Part shown: piece after piece, positions 44,253 to 52,643 of the stretch
Numbering within the stretch: the first letter of the stretch is position 1
Layout of the letters: the number at the start of each line of letters is the position of its first letter
Origin: Bifidobacterium breve
GTDB lineage: Bacteria; Actinomycetota; Thermoleophilia; Solirubrobacterales; Solirubrobacteraceae
DNA length: 64,000 nt
Direction: 5' to 3'
Assembly (NCBI GenBank): GCA_945878865.1
Contig: CAMCUD010000022.1
Location: 16,250 to 80,249 of the forward strand
Notes under the pieces: model-generated
What the model was told of the DNA's origin: nothing
The model's database searches: none
What the model saw: the letters and a program-made list of their open reading frames with translations, nothing else
Position numbers and translations under genes: made by a program

Positions 44253-45109
44253 AGCTCGAGCACGCCGTCGCGGCTGCCCGCCGCGGCCATGAAGCGCTTG
44301 CCGTGGCAGAAGATCGCGTCAGGCACCCCGGTGACCCGGGCGAGCTCGTCACCGCTCAGGCCGGCCCACGCGGCCGGCAGGTCCTTCCGGTTGCCGAACG
44401 CGCCGACGGCCTTGGGCACGCACTGGATGCCCCACCCGTCGCTCTTGGGGTAGATGACGTAGAGCGCCTCCGGCGCGCCGGTGACTACCGGCTCGTGCCA
44501 GGGCATCTTGCGGTCCAGCTCGATGACGCGGGGGTCGGTCGCGCGGGCCATCGCGTCGCGGACGAGGCGGTGCGCACGGGCCCGCGCCGCGGCGGTGCTC
44601 ATCGCGCGCTCGATGATGCCCTCGGCCTTCTCGACGGCGATGAGGAACCGCGCGTCGTGCTCGGCCGGGGTGACCTCCTCGTCCCACGCGGGGTTCATCG
44701 CGCCGACGAAGTCGCTGACCGTCATGGGACGGACGTCGTCGATGAGGCTCTTCGTGAGCGTCACGCCGCCGTCGAGCGCGTCGATGCCCTGGACCAGGTA
44801 GGCGTCCACCTCGGCGGCGACCTGCGGGTCACCGCCGCACAGCTCCGCGCCGTAGGCCTTCCACACCAGCCCGAACGACGCGTACGGGATCCCGTTCTCC
44901 CGCGTGCCCGCGCCGCCGCGCTGGTGATGGTCGAAGTCCCCGGTCGCCGGATCGGACCGCAGACCGACATCGACGCGCACGTCAGCGGCGGCGATCGCGT
45001 CCTCGTCGCGGGTGCGGACGAGCTCGAGTTCCGGAGTGCGCAGGCGCAGCACGGCGACGGCGAAGACGTCGTCGGCGTGGAAGCTGCCGTCGTGGGTGGC
45101 GACCTTCAT
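44228..45109 (-). CDS. MYG1 family protein (DHH-like phosphoesterase/exonuclease)
   Basis: A 293-residue protein matching the UPF0160/MYG1 family: ATHDGSFHADDVFAVAVL at the start, the DHH motif in GDFDHHQRG, and NGIPYASFGLVWKAYG. Eukaryotic MYG1 is a 3'-5' RNA exonuclease, and the conserved His/Asp set is present here. The bacterial role is unknown. Divergent from a metallophosphoesterase gene, with 38 bases between. Confidence 0.9.
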   Translation of the reverse strand: MKVATHDGSFHADDVFAVAVLRLRTPELELVRTRDEDAIAAADVRVDVGLRSDPATGDFDHHQRGGAGTRENGIPYASFGLVWKAYGAELCGGDPQVAAEVDAYLVQGIDALDGGVTLTKSLIDDVRPMTVSDFVGAMNPAWDEEVTPAEHDARFLIAVEKAEGIIERAMSTAAARARAHRLVRDAMARATDPRVIELDRKMPWHEPVVTGAPEALYVIYPKSDGWGIQCVPKAVGAFGNRKDLPAAWAGLSGDELARVTGVPDAIFCHGKRFMAAAGSRDGVLELARQALAA

Positions 45110-45147
45110 GGCCGTGCAACGGTACGCGGTGCCGTAGATTCGCGGTC

Positions 45148-45795
45148 GTGCGCATCGCCTGCATCTCCGACCTGCACGGCAACCTCCCGGAGATTCCGGC
45201 GTGTGACGTCCTGCTCGTCGGCGGGGACATCTGCCCGGTCACCGACCACGACATCCACGCTCAGGCCGACTGGCTCGACGGCCCGTTCCGGGCCTGGCTG
45301 GAATCGGTGCCGGCCGAGGAGATCGTCGGCATCGCCGGCAACCACGACTTCGTCTTCGAGCGGGCGCCGGGGCTGCTCCCCGCCGACCTGGCGTGGACGT
45401 ACCTGCAGGATCACGACGCCACCCTGGCGTCCGGCCTGAAGGTGTGGGGCTCGCCGTGGACCCCGTGGTTCCTCGACTGGGCGTTCAACGCGCCGCGGGA
45501 TGAGAGCGAGGTGTTCCTCGCCGACCTCTACGCGAAGGTTCCGGCGGACGTCGACGTGCTGCTCGTCCACGGCCCGCCGCGGGGATACGGCGACCGCGTG
45601 CTCGGCGGCGCGGAGGTCGGCTCGACGGCCGAGCTCGAGCTGCTCGAGCGCCTGGCGCCCAAGGCCTGCGTGTACGGGCACATCCACGAGGGGCGGGGCC
45701 AGTGGACGCTGGGGCCGACGCAGCTCGTCAACGCCGCCGCGGTGACCGAGGCCTACGAGCTGCGTGACGAGCCGGTCGTGCTGATCGACCTCTGA
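45148..45795 (+). CDS. Calcineurin-like metallophosphoesterase
   Basis: A 215-residue phosphoesterase with all five motifs of the family: SDLHGN, GGDI, GNHD, VHGPPRG and GHIHEG, predicted to hold two metals. Similar small proteins act on phosphodiesters or nucleotides; substrate unknown. Start GTG at 45148. A strong bidirectional hairpin follows. Confidence 0.92.
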   Translation: MRIACISDLHGNLPEIPACDVLLVGGDICPVTDHDIHAQADWLDGPFRAWLESVPAEEIVGIAGNHDFVFERAPGLLPADLAWTYLQDHDATLASGLKVWGSPWTPWFLDWAFNAPRDESEVFLADLYAKVPADVDVLLVHGPPRGYGDRVLGGAEVGSTAELELLERLAPKACVYGHIHEGRGQWTLGPTQLVNAAAVTEAYELRDEPVVLIDL

Positions 45796-45807
45796 CGCGT
45801 CACGCGG

Positions 45808-45848
45808 ACGGTGACGAATGTCCCGCTGAGCGGGACGAACGTCACCGT
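45808..45848. terminator. Bidirectional terminator, two stacked stems
   Basis: Outer arms ACGGTGACG (45808-45816) and CGTCACCGT (45840-45848), inner arms GTCCCGC (45820-45826) and GCGGGAC (45830-45836), with a symmetric 3x3 internal loop and a TGA tip: 16 paired bases without error. The outer right arm contains the stop of the convergent RNA methyltransferase. Confidence 0.75.
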
Positions 45849-46567
45849 CGGTAGAGCGTGACCGCCACCGCCGTCGCGAGGTTCAGCGACGACACCCCCT
45901 CGCGCATGGGAATCGCGACCCGCAGGTCGGCGTGGGCGAGCAGATCGTCCGTGAGCCCGTGCCGCTCGGTGCCGAACGCCAGCACCGCACGCACCGGGAC
46001 GACGCCGGGCGCCAGGGGCTGCCCGTCCATGACGAGCCCGGCGAGCGGGCGGTCGCCGACCGGCGGTGGATCGTCCACGCGCGCGACGGGCAGCGCGTAG
46101 TGCAGGCCCGCCGAGGCGCGCAGCGCGTCGGGGTGCCACGGGTCGGCCGGGCCGGTCGTCAGCACCGCGGCGGCGTCGGCGGCCGCGGCGACGCGAATAC
46201 AGGCGCCGATGTTGCCCAAGCGCCGTGGGGCCTCCAGCAGGACCACGGGCTTCGGGGCCGGATCGGCCAGAAGCGCGTCCACGTCGATTGGCGGGCGGCG
46301 TGCGATCGCCACGATCCGCCCGGCGGGCGGCACCATCGTGAGCTCGTCGAGCGCGTCCTCGCCGATCTCCTGCGCGCCGGCGACGACCTCCGCGACATCG
46401 GGTGCCAGCGACCGCGAAAGGTCGGCTACAGCCTCATGGTTCGCGCAGACCAGTCTGTCTATCTCCGCCCCAAAGCGGATCGCGTGCTTGACGGCGTGGA
46501 AGCCCTCGAGCACGGCGAGCGACGGATCGCGCCGGGCTCGGCGGACCTCCTGGAGCAGCGCGCTCAC
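45842..46567 (-). CDS. SpoU/TrmH family RNA 2'-O-methyltransferase
   Basis: A 241-residue SPOUT enzyme with an N-terminal substrate-binding domain (DPSLAVLEGFHAVKHAIRFG) and the knot motifs LGNIGACIRVAAAA, AFGTERHGLTDDLL and IPMREGVSSLNLATAVAV. Modifies rRNA or tRNA ribose. The GTG start at 46567 overlaps the WYL regulator's stop as GTGA. The second SPOUT enzyme of the window besides TrmL. Confidence 0.9.
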   Translation of the reverse strand: MSALLQEVRRARRDPSLAVLEGFHAVKHAIRFGAEIDRLVCANHEAVADLSRSLAPDVAEVVAGAQEIGEDALDELTMVPPAGRIVAIARRPPIDVDALLADPAPKPVVLLEAPRRLGNIGACIRVAAAADAAAVLTTGPADPWHPDALRASAGLHYALPVARVDDPPPVGDRPLAGLVMDGQPLAPGVVPVRAVLAFGTERHGLTDDLLAHADLRVAIPMREGVSSLNLATAVAVTLYRR

Positions 46568-47523
46568 GCGGCCCCGGCCGCCGCGAGGCGCTCGGCGAGG
46601 CGGCCGCACTCCTCGCGCAGCACCGCGGGCTCATGCACTTCGAAGTCCACGCCGATCATCGCCAGGCGCAGCGCCAGCCACTCGATCGAGCTGTCGCTCG
46701 CGCGGTACTCGCAGCTGACCGCGTCGATCGGCTCGCACTGCGACGCCGCCCACGGGCTGCGCAGCGCGACCTCGGCCTTCGAGGCGCGGAGCGTCACCCG
46801 CGCCTCGTGGCGAGGCGCGGAGCCCGACAGGTTGCGCGCGACGAACGCCGCCGGGTCGCCCCCGGGCAGCTGGCGCGGCTGGAACCGGCGGCCCGCGGCC
46901 GTGGGGCGCTCGAGGCGGTCCAGCCGGAACGTCCGCCACGCGTCGCGGTCGCAGTCCCACGCGACGAAGTACCAGCGGTTGCCGGTGTTCACGAGGGAAT
47001 GCGGCTCGACGACGCGGCGCGACTCGACGCCGTCCTTCGCGCGGTAGGCGAAGCGCAGGCACTCGTGGTCGCGGCAGGCCCCCGCGATGATCGTGAGCGT
47101 CTCGGGGTCGACGGTCGGCCCGGCCGAGGGGGCGAGCGTGGCCGTCGCCTCGTTCAGCGCCGTGACCCGGCGACGCAGGTGCGCGGGCAGGACCTGCTCG
47201 AGCTTGACCAGGGCCCGCAGCGAGGTCTCCTCGATGCCGTCGACGAACGCGCCCGCGGCCGTGCGCAGGCCGACGGCGATGGCCACGGCCTCGTCGTCGT
47301 CGAGCAGCAGCGGCGGCATCGCGGTGCCCGCCTCCAGGCGATACCCGCCGTCGGGTCCGGTTGTCGCCTGGACCGGGTATCCCAGCTCCCGCAGGCGCTC
47401 GACGTCGCGGCGGATGGTCCGCCGGGACACCTCGAGGCGCCGCGCGAGCTCCTCGCCCGGCCAGTCGCGACGCGTCTGGAGCAGGGACAGGAGCTGCAGG
47501 AGCCGGCCGGACGTGACGGTCAT
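46564..47523 (-). CDS. WYL-domain transcriptional regulator
   Basis: A 319-residue regulator with an N-terminal winged helix-turn-helix (RLLQLLSLLQTRRDWPGEELARRLEVSRRTIRRDVERLRELG), a WYL domain (about 140-210; NRWYFVAWD) and a C-terminal WCX-like region. Start ATG at 47523. Divergent from the DrrAB-like exporter, with a 23-bp palindrome between. Likely represses or activates the exporter in response to an unknown ligand. Confidence 0.92.
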   Translation of the reverse strand: MTVTSGRLLQLLSLLQTRRDWPGEELARRLEVSRRTIRRDVERLRELGYPVQATTGPDGGYRLEAGTAMPPLLLDDDEAVAIAVGLRTAAGAFVDGIEETSLRALVKLEQVLPAHLRRRVTALNEATATLAPSAGPTVDPETLTIIAGACRDHECLRFAYRAKDGVESRRVVEPHSLVNTGNRWYFVAWDCDRDAWRTFRLDRLERPTAAGRRFQPRQLPGGDPAAFVARNLSGSAPRHEARVTLRASKAEVALRSPWAASQCEPIDAVSCEYRASDSSIEWLALRLAMIGVDFEVHEPAVLREECGRLAERLAAAGAA

Positions 47524-47543
47524 GGCAGGAAAGATTCCATCAC

Positions 47544-47566
47544 TTGCGGCCAGGTCCTGGCCGCAA
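47544..47566. promoter_or_regulatory. WYL-regulator operator
   Basis: Perfect palindrome: arms TTGCGGCCAGG and CCTGGCCGCAA around a single T, 11-bp half-sites. It sits 20 bases from each of the divergent starts (WYL 47523, ABC ATPase 47587). A TACGGT -10-like box at 47574-47579 ends 7 bases before the ATPase ATG. Confidence 0.7.
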
Positions 47567-47586
47567 TTCGACCTACGGTGCACGAC

Positions 47587-48606
47587 ATGACATCCAACGC
47601 AGACGCTCCGGCCGCCGAGCCGGCCCCGCGAAGGACCTCACCTCAGCCCGCCGGGGACGCCGCGATCAGCGTGCGCGGGCTGGTCAAGACCTACGGCGAG
47701 GTCCGCGCCGTCGACGGCGTGAGCTTCGACGTCGAGCGCGGCACCGTGCTCGGCCTGCTCGGGCCCAACGGCGCCGGGAAGACCACCACGGTGCGGGCCC
47801 TCACGACGCTGCTCGCCCCCGACGCCGGGGAGATCCTCGTCGACGGGATCGACGCCGTGGCCGATGCGCCCACGCTGCGTCAGCACATCGGGCTGGCGGG
47901 CCAGAACGCCTCGGTCGACGAGAGCCTCACGGGCGCGGAGAACCTCGTGATGTTCGGCCGGCTCTACGGGATGCCGCGCGCGAAGGCCAAGGCCCGCGCC
48001 GAGGAGCTGCTCGCGCAGTTCAGCCTGTCCGACGCCGCCAAGCGGCCGGTGAAGAACTACTCGGGCGGCATGCGCCGCCGGCTCGACCTCGCCGCGTCGC
48101 TGGTCGCCAAGCCGCCGATCCTGTTCCTCGACGAGCCCACCACGGGTCTGGATCCTCGCAGCCGCCTGGAGCTGTGGGAGGTCATCGAGACGCTCGTCGG
48201 CGAGGGCACGACGGTCCTGCTGACCACGCAGTACCTCGACGAGGCCGATCGCCTGGCCGACCGCATCGCGGTGATCGACCGCGGCCACGTGATCGCCGAG
48301 GGCACGTCGGACGAGCTCAAGGCGCGCCTGGGCGGCGAGCGGCTCGTCGTCATGCTCGAGGACGCGCAGGCGGCGCCCGCGGCGATTGAGGCGCTCGGGC
48401 CGATGGCCGCCGAGCCGCCGGTGGTCGAGGACGGCGCGGTGAAGCTCACCGTCCGCCAGCGCACCGGCGCGATCGTCGAAGCGGTCCGCCGGCTCGACGA
48501 GGCGGGCGTCGGCGTCGACGACGTCGGCCTGCACCGCCCGACGCTCGATGACGTGTTCCTGGCATTGACCGGCCACGCGGCCGAGGAAGAGGAGACCGAG
48601 GCATGA
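47587..48606 (+). CDS. DrrA-like ABC transporter ATP-binding protein
   Basis: A 339-residue ATPase: Walker A GPNGAGKTT near residue 60, Q-loop, signature YSGGMRRRLDLAASLV, Walker B LFLDEPTTGLD, and the C-terminal extension (HRPTLDDVFLALTG) typical of the daunorubicin-resistance DrrA branch. Pairs with the permease it overlaps by 4 bases to export a hydrophobic compound, possibly a drug or lipid. Controlled by the divergent WYL regulator. Confidence 0.94.
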   Translation: MTSNADAPAAEPAPRRTSPQPAGDAAISVRGLVKTYGEVRAVDGVSFDVERGTVLGLLGPNGAGKTTTVRALTTLLAPDAGEILVDGIDAVADAPTLRQHIGLAGQNASVDESLTGAENLVMFGRLYGMPRAKAKARAEELLAQFSLSDAAKRPVKNYSGGMRRRLDLAASLVAKPPILFLDEPTTGLDPRSRLELWEVIETLVGEGTTVLLTTQYLDEADRLADRIAVIDRGHVIAEGTSDELKARLGGERLVVMLEDAQAAPAAIEALGPMAAEPPVVEDGAVKLTVRQRTGAIVEAVRRLDEAGVGVDDVGLHRPTLDDVFLALTGHAAEEEETEA

Positions 48607-49367
48607 GGCGCCTGGCGACCGACACGCTGATCATGGCCGAGCGCAACCTCGTGCGCCTGCCGCGCAACCCGGACCTGTTCACGGCCTTCACGATCCAGCC
48701 GATCATGTTCGTGTTGCTGTTCGTCTACGTCTTCGGCGGGGCGATCAGCACCCCGGGCTACGACTACGTCGACTTCCTCATTCCGGGGATCATCGTCCAG
48801 AACATCGCCTTCGGCGGGTTCATCACCGCGATGGGCCTGGCCGAGGACCTCAACCGCGGGCTCATCGACCGCTTCCGCTCGCTGCCCATGTCGCGCGCCG
48901 CGCTGCTGGCAGGCCGGACGTTCTCGGACATCGCGACGAACACGCTCTCGATGACGATCCTCATCGTCACCGGGTTGATCATCGGGTTCTCGTTCGATGC
49001 GAGCGTCGGCGAGATCGTGCTGGGCATCGTCCTCCTGCTGTTCTTCGGCTACGCGTTCAGCTGGGTGTTCGCGTTCCTTGGGATGCTCGTGACGACGCCG
49101 GAGGCGGCGAACTCGCTCGGGTTCATGATCGTGTTCCCGCTGACGTTCATCAGCTCGGCGTTCGTGCCGACGGACTCGATGCCGGGCGCACTGCAGTGGT
49201 TCGCCGACATCAATCCGTTCACGATCGTGGTCAACGCGATGCGTGCGCTGTGGCTCGGCGCGCCTGCGGGCAACGATGTGTGGGGCGCGTTCGTGTGGTC
49301 CGCGGTGATCATCGTGATCTTCGCGCCACTGGCCGTGTGGCGGTACCGCGCGTCAGCCGAGCGCTGA
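48603..49367 (+). CDS. DrrB-like ABC-2 permease
   Basis: A 254-residue membrane protein with six helices in the ABC-2 pattern (DFLIPGIIVQNIAFGGF; ADINPFTIVVNAMRALW). Membrane partner of the ATPase encoded upstream, with an ATGA overlap. Exports an unknown substrate. Confidence 0.92.
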   Translation: MRRLATDTLIMAERNLVRLPRNPDLFTAFTIQPIMFVLLFVYVFGGAISTPGYDYVDFLIPGIIVQNIAFGGFITAMGLAEDLNRGLIDRFRSLPMSRAALLAGRTFSDIATNTLSMTILIVTGLIIGFSFDASVGEIVLGIVLLLFFGYAFSWVFAFLGMLVTTPEAANSLGFMIVFPLTFISSAFVPTDSMPGALQWFADINPFTIVVNAMRALWLGAPAGNDVWGAFVWSAVIIVIFAPLAVWRYRASAER

Positions 49368-49384
49368 TCGGCGACACTCCGGGC

Positions 49385-50242
49385 ATGATCGCCGTGACCG
49401 GAGCCACCGGGGAGCTGGGCGGCCGCGTCGCCGCCCGGCTCGCCGCCGCGGGCGCCTCCCAGCGCCTGCTCGTCCGAGACGCGGCGCGTGCGCCCGATCT
49501 GCCCGGCGCCGAGGTCGCGACGTTCGCGGGCTACCACGACACCGCGGGGATGGCCGAGGCGCTGCGCGGGGCCGACACGCTGTTCCTCGTCTCCGGGCGC
49601 GAGTCGCCCGACCGCGTGGCCGAGCATCTCAGCGCCGTCGACGCCGCGGTGGCGGCGGGCGTGGAGCGCGTCGTCTACACGTCGTTCCTCGGCGCCTCGC
49701 CGGACGCCACGTTCACCCTCGCGCGTCACCACCACGCCACCGAGGCGCACATTCGCGCGCAGGGACTCGGGCACACGTTCCTGCGCGACAGCCTCTACCT
49801 CGACTTCGTGCCGTTCTTCGCCTCGGCCGAGGGCGTGATCGCCGGGCCGGCGGGCACCGGGCGCTGCGCGTGGGTCGCCCGTGACGATGTCGCCGACGTG
49901 GCGGCGGCGGTGCTCACGCAGGAAGGCCACGACGGGCTGACGTACGAGCTCACCGGGCCGGAGGCGCACACGCTCGCGTGGGCGGCCGGCGTGATGAGTC
50001 GGGTCATCGGGCGGCCCGTCACGTACGTCGACCAGACTGTCGAGGAGGCCTACGCCTCGCGCGCGCACTTCGGCGCGCCGGACTGGGAGCTCGAGGGCTG
50101 GGTGACCTCCTACGAGGCCGTCGCGGCCGGGGAGCTCGACGTCGTCACCGACACCGTCAAGCGCCTGGCCGGGCACGCCCCGATGGCGCTGCCGGAGTTC
50201 CTCGAGCGGAACCCCGGCAGCTGGGCGCACATCGTGTCGTAG
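49385..50242 (+). CDS. NmrA-like NAD(P)-binding protein
   Basis: A 285-residue atypical SDR with the motif GATGELGG at the N-terminus and the NmrA/quinone-reductase-2 layout (LVRDAARAPDLPGAEVATFAGY; GADTLFLVSG; YTSFLGASPDATFTLARHHHATE). No YxxxK pair, as in redox-sensing or quinone-reductase members. It follows the exporter by 17 bases and may be co-transcribed. Confidence 0.9.
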   Translation: MIAVTGATGELGGRVAARLAAAGASQRLLVRDAARAPDLPGAEVATFAGYHDTAGMAEALRGADTLFLVSGRESPDRVAEHLSAVDAAVAAGVERVVYTSFLGASPDATFTLARHHHATEAHIRAQGLGHTFLRDSLYLDFVPFFASAEGVIAGPAGTGRCAWVARDDVADVAAAVLTQEGHDGLTYELTGPEAHTLAWAAGVMSRVIGRPVTYVDQTVEEAYASRAHFGAPDWELEGWVTSYEAVAAGELDVVTDTVKRLAGHAPMALPEFLERNPGSWAHIVS

Positions 50243-50245
50243 CGG

Positions 50246-51157
50246 TTAGCGGGACACCCCGAAGTCGCCGTTCGCGCCCCCGGCGCGCAGGAGCGCGGCG
50301 GCGAGGGCCTGCTGGCCCGCGGGCTTGGGGTGGTAGGTCTCGAGCAGCGGGATCCCGCTGATGAGCGTCTCGTGGATCCAGCTCGACGCGTTCTCCTTGA
50401 ACGGATCGGGGTCGGGCTCATGGCCGACGAACAGGTCCTTCGACGGGATGAACTGCACGATGTTCTGGCCGGCCTCCGCGTTGATGGTGTTCGCCGCGGT
50501 CGTGATCGCCCCGTCGCCCATGTCACCCAGCTGGCGGACGGCCGGGCCGGGGCGGAAGGCGTCGAACAGGCCGCGCAGCGTGTACTGCGAGGTGTTCGAC
50601 AGGTACGGGTAGGAGACGACCGCGACGCGTGCGCCGGGGCGGAGGCGGCTGCGCGCGCTGCGCATGACGTCGATGGCCTGCTGCGTCACGCGCGGCACGG
50701 CGTTCTTGCCCGCGCTGACCGCCTGGCGGCAGCGGCTCGGGTCGGCCGTGCCGGGGATGAAGCACTGGACGACGATGTTGGCGAAGCCGACGTCGTTGCC
50801 GCCGATGGTCACGACCACGAGATCGGTCTCCGGCGTGATCTGCTCGACCTGCTTGCTGACCGGCGGGATGACGGTGTTGCCGGCGATGCCGCCGACGACG
50901 GTCGCGCCGCCGCAGGCCGCGTTCTTGACGTTCACGGTGAGGCCGCGGCTGCGCATCGTGGTGGCGTAGAGCTCGCCCCACACGGTGCGGCTGCGCCCGC
51001 AGGTGATGTCGGAGTAGTTGCCTGCGCCGTTCCCGGACGAGTAGCTGTCGCCCAGGATGAGCAGGTTCATGGTCTTCGCGTTCGCGGCGGCCGGGCCGGC
51101 GAGCAGGCTCGCGGCGGCGCACAGCACGACCGCGAGCACGCGGGTGCGTCGGTGCAT
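50246..51157 (-). CDS. Secreted SGNH/GDSL hydrolase
   Basis: A 303-residue exported esterase or lipase. Signal peptide is cleaved near residue 27 (ANAKT). Block I LGDSYSSGNGAGNYSD supplies the serine, block III IGGNDVGF the asparagine, and block V TYHPKPAGQ the histidine. Disulphides are likely (Cys pairs near CGR, ACGG and CRQ). Similar to Streptomyces secreted SGNH esterases. Start ATG at 51157. Confidence 0.92.
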   Translation of the reverse strand: MHRRTRVLAVVLCAAASLLAGPAAANAKTMNLLILGDSYSSGNGAGNYSDITCGRSRTVWGELYATTMRSRGLTVNVKNAACGGATVVGGIAGNTVIPPVSKQVEQITPETDLVVVTIGGNDVGFANIVVQCFIPGTADPSRCRQAVSAGKNAVPRVTQQAIDVMRSARSRLRPGARVAVVSYPYLSNTSQYTLRGLFDAFRPGPAVRQLGDMGDGAITTAANTINAEAGQNIVQFIPSKDLFVGHEPDPDPFKENASSWIHETLISGIPLLETYHPKPAGQQALAAALLRAGGANGDFGVSR

Positions 51158-51293
51158 GGGTCTCCCCCTCGGAGATGGGACAGCGGAACAGAGAGGGCGC
51201 GCCCCATCGCGCCCGGCGGCGACGCTACTCCGGCGTCTGTGCGAAGAGCAACACTGCGAGACGAACCGTGACACCGTATGATGTCGCATTGCC

Positions 51294-51497
51294 ATGAGCT
51301 CGCGATTCCAGCGCCGCGCGGTCGAGGTGCCCGAGGGCATCGCCGCGCTCGGCGACGATGCCGTCGACACCGTCCACACGCTCGTCCACGAAGCCGAGCG
51401 TTCTCAGGCCCAGGAGCTGCGCGGAGCGCTCGATCGCACGCTGTCGATTGTGCCGCGACCGCTGCGCGGCGCCGTCAAGAAGGTGGTGGGCGCATGA
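51294..51497 (+). CDS. Small unknown protein
   Basis: A 67-residue, mostly helical protein (EGIAALGDDAVDTVHTLVHEAERSQ) ending in a basic segment. Its stop overlaps the ATG of the next gene as ATGA, so they form a unit. ATG at 51294 lacks a clear ribosome site; the preceding 136 bases hold only weak promoter-like sequence (TATGAT at 51278-51283). Confidence 0.6.
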   Translation: MSSRFQRRAVEVPEGIAALGDDAVDTVHTLVHEAERSQAQELRGALDRTLSIVPRPLRGAVKKVVGA

Positions 51498-52264
51498 TCC
51501 GCGACCTCGAACGGGAAGCCGAGATCGAGCGTCTCGCGCGCGTCCTCGGAACCGATACCGACCGTCTGACTCCGCTCGCCGAGGCCGAGCCGGAGGACCT
51601 CCGGGCGCTCAGCGATGCGATCGCCGACCACCTCCACGAGCGCCACGCCGGCGCGTTCGAGAAGGCCATCGCCGTGGCCGGCAAGCTGCCGTCGGCGATG
51701 ACGGCGAAGCTCGCGCAGCACGCGATGGGCCCGACGCTCAGCGCGCGCGCCGCGACGCTGCTCGAGCCCAAGCAGGCCGCCGACCTGGCCAAGCGCCTGC
51801 CGCCGCTGTTCCTCGCCGATGTCGCGGTGCACCTCGACCTGCGCCGCGCCGGGCCGCTCATCGACGGCATCCCGCCGGAGGTCATGGCCGAGACCGGCGC
51901 CGAGCTGGCGCGCCGCGAGGAGTGGGTCGTGCTCGGCACGTTCGTCGGCCACGTCGACCGCGAGGTGCTCGCCGAGCTGCTCGACGCCTTCGATGCGGAG
52001 GCGCTGCTGCGGGCAGGGTTCTTCGTCGACGAGCCGCAGCGCTTCGCGGCGATCATCGGCTCGCTCTCCGACGCCCGGCTCGACGAGCTGCTGGCGACCG
52101 CGGCGGCGCAGGATCTCTGGCCGCAGGCGTTCGTCATGTTCGGGCACCTCGGTCCCCGTCACGCCGCGCGGGTGATCGAGGCGCTGGACCGGATGGACGA
52201 CGACGCGCGGGCCACGCTCGACGGCGAGCTCGAGGGCGAGCTGCGCGCGCGGGCCTCAGTCTGA
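51494..52264 (+). CDS. Helical repeat-like protein, unknown
   Basis: A 256-residue soluble protein made almost entirely of amphipathic helices with a weak period (DLAKRLPPLFLADVAVHLDLRRAGPLIDGIP; DREVLAELLDAFDAEALLRAGFFVDEP), reminiscent of the helical N-domain of MgtE or HEAT-like repeats but without transmembrane parts. Coupled to the 67-residue protein upstream. Function unknown. Confidence 0.7.
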   Translation: MIRDLEREAEIERLARVLGTDTDRLTPLAEAEPEDLRALSDAIADHLHERHAGAFEKAIAVAGKLPSAMTAKLAQHAMGPTLSARAATLLEPKQAADLAKRLPPLFLADVAVHLDLRRAGPLIDGIPPEVMAETGAELARREEWVVLGTFVGHVDREVLAELLDAFDAEALLRAGFFVDEPQRFAAIIGSLSDARLDELLATAAAQDLWPQAFVMFGHLGPRHAARVIEALDRMDDDARATLDGELEGELRARASV

Positions 52265-52528
52265 GCCGCGCAGCTGCCCGGCCCGGATCCGCGCGGCCAT
52301 GTCCTCGGACTCCTCGCGGTAGGCCGTCCCGTCCTCGAACTCGACGACGGGCAGGCGGTTCTGGCCCGACAGCTCGATCACCCGCGTGCGGCGCCCGCGC
52401 GGGAAGCCCCACTCCTTGACGACCGTGTACTCGACGCCCTGCGCGTCGAGCGCTTCCTGAACCCGGCTGCATGGGTCGACGCTCCCAGGCAGGAACGTGA
52501 GCGGGCAGCGATGCAGCGTGACGGCCAT
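52256..52528 (-). CDS. Glutaredoxin/GST N-terminal-domain protein
   Basis: A 90-residue thioredoxin-fold protein with the cysteine-containing first helix region (LHRCPLTFLPGSVDPCSRVQ), the cis-proline segment RLPVVEFEDGTAYRES and a C-terminal helix. The spacing of cysteines is not a standard CxxC, so redox chemistry is uncertain. Nine bases overlap the convergent gene; divergent from a diguanylate cyclase. Confidence 0.82.
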   Translation of the reverse strand: MAVTLHRCPLTFLPGSVDPCSRVQEALDAQGVEYTVVKEWGFPRGRRTRVIELSGQNRLPVVEFEDGTAYREESEDMAARIRAGQLRGSD

Positions 52529-52643
52529 CGTGATCCTCCGGTGACGGGTGCGCGCAGCGTATCCGCCGGTGCGAGACCGAACGCCCGTCCTTGATCCGCG
52601 CGCGTTGTTGCGCCCGGGCGGGCCCACGGCCGATGGAGGGGAC

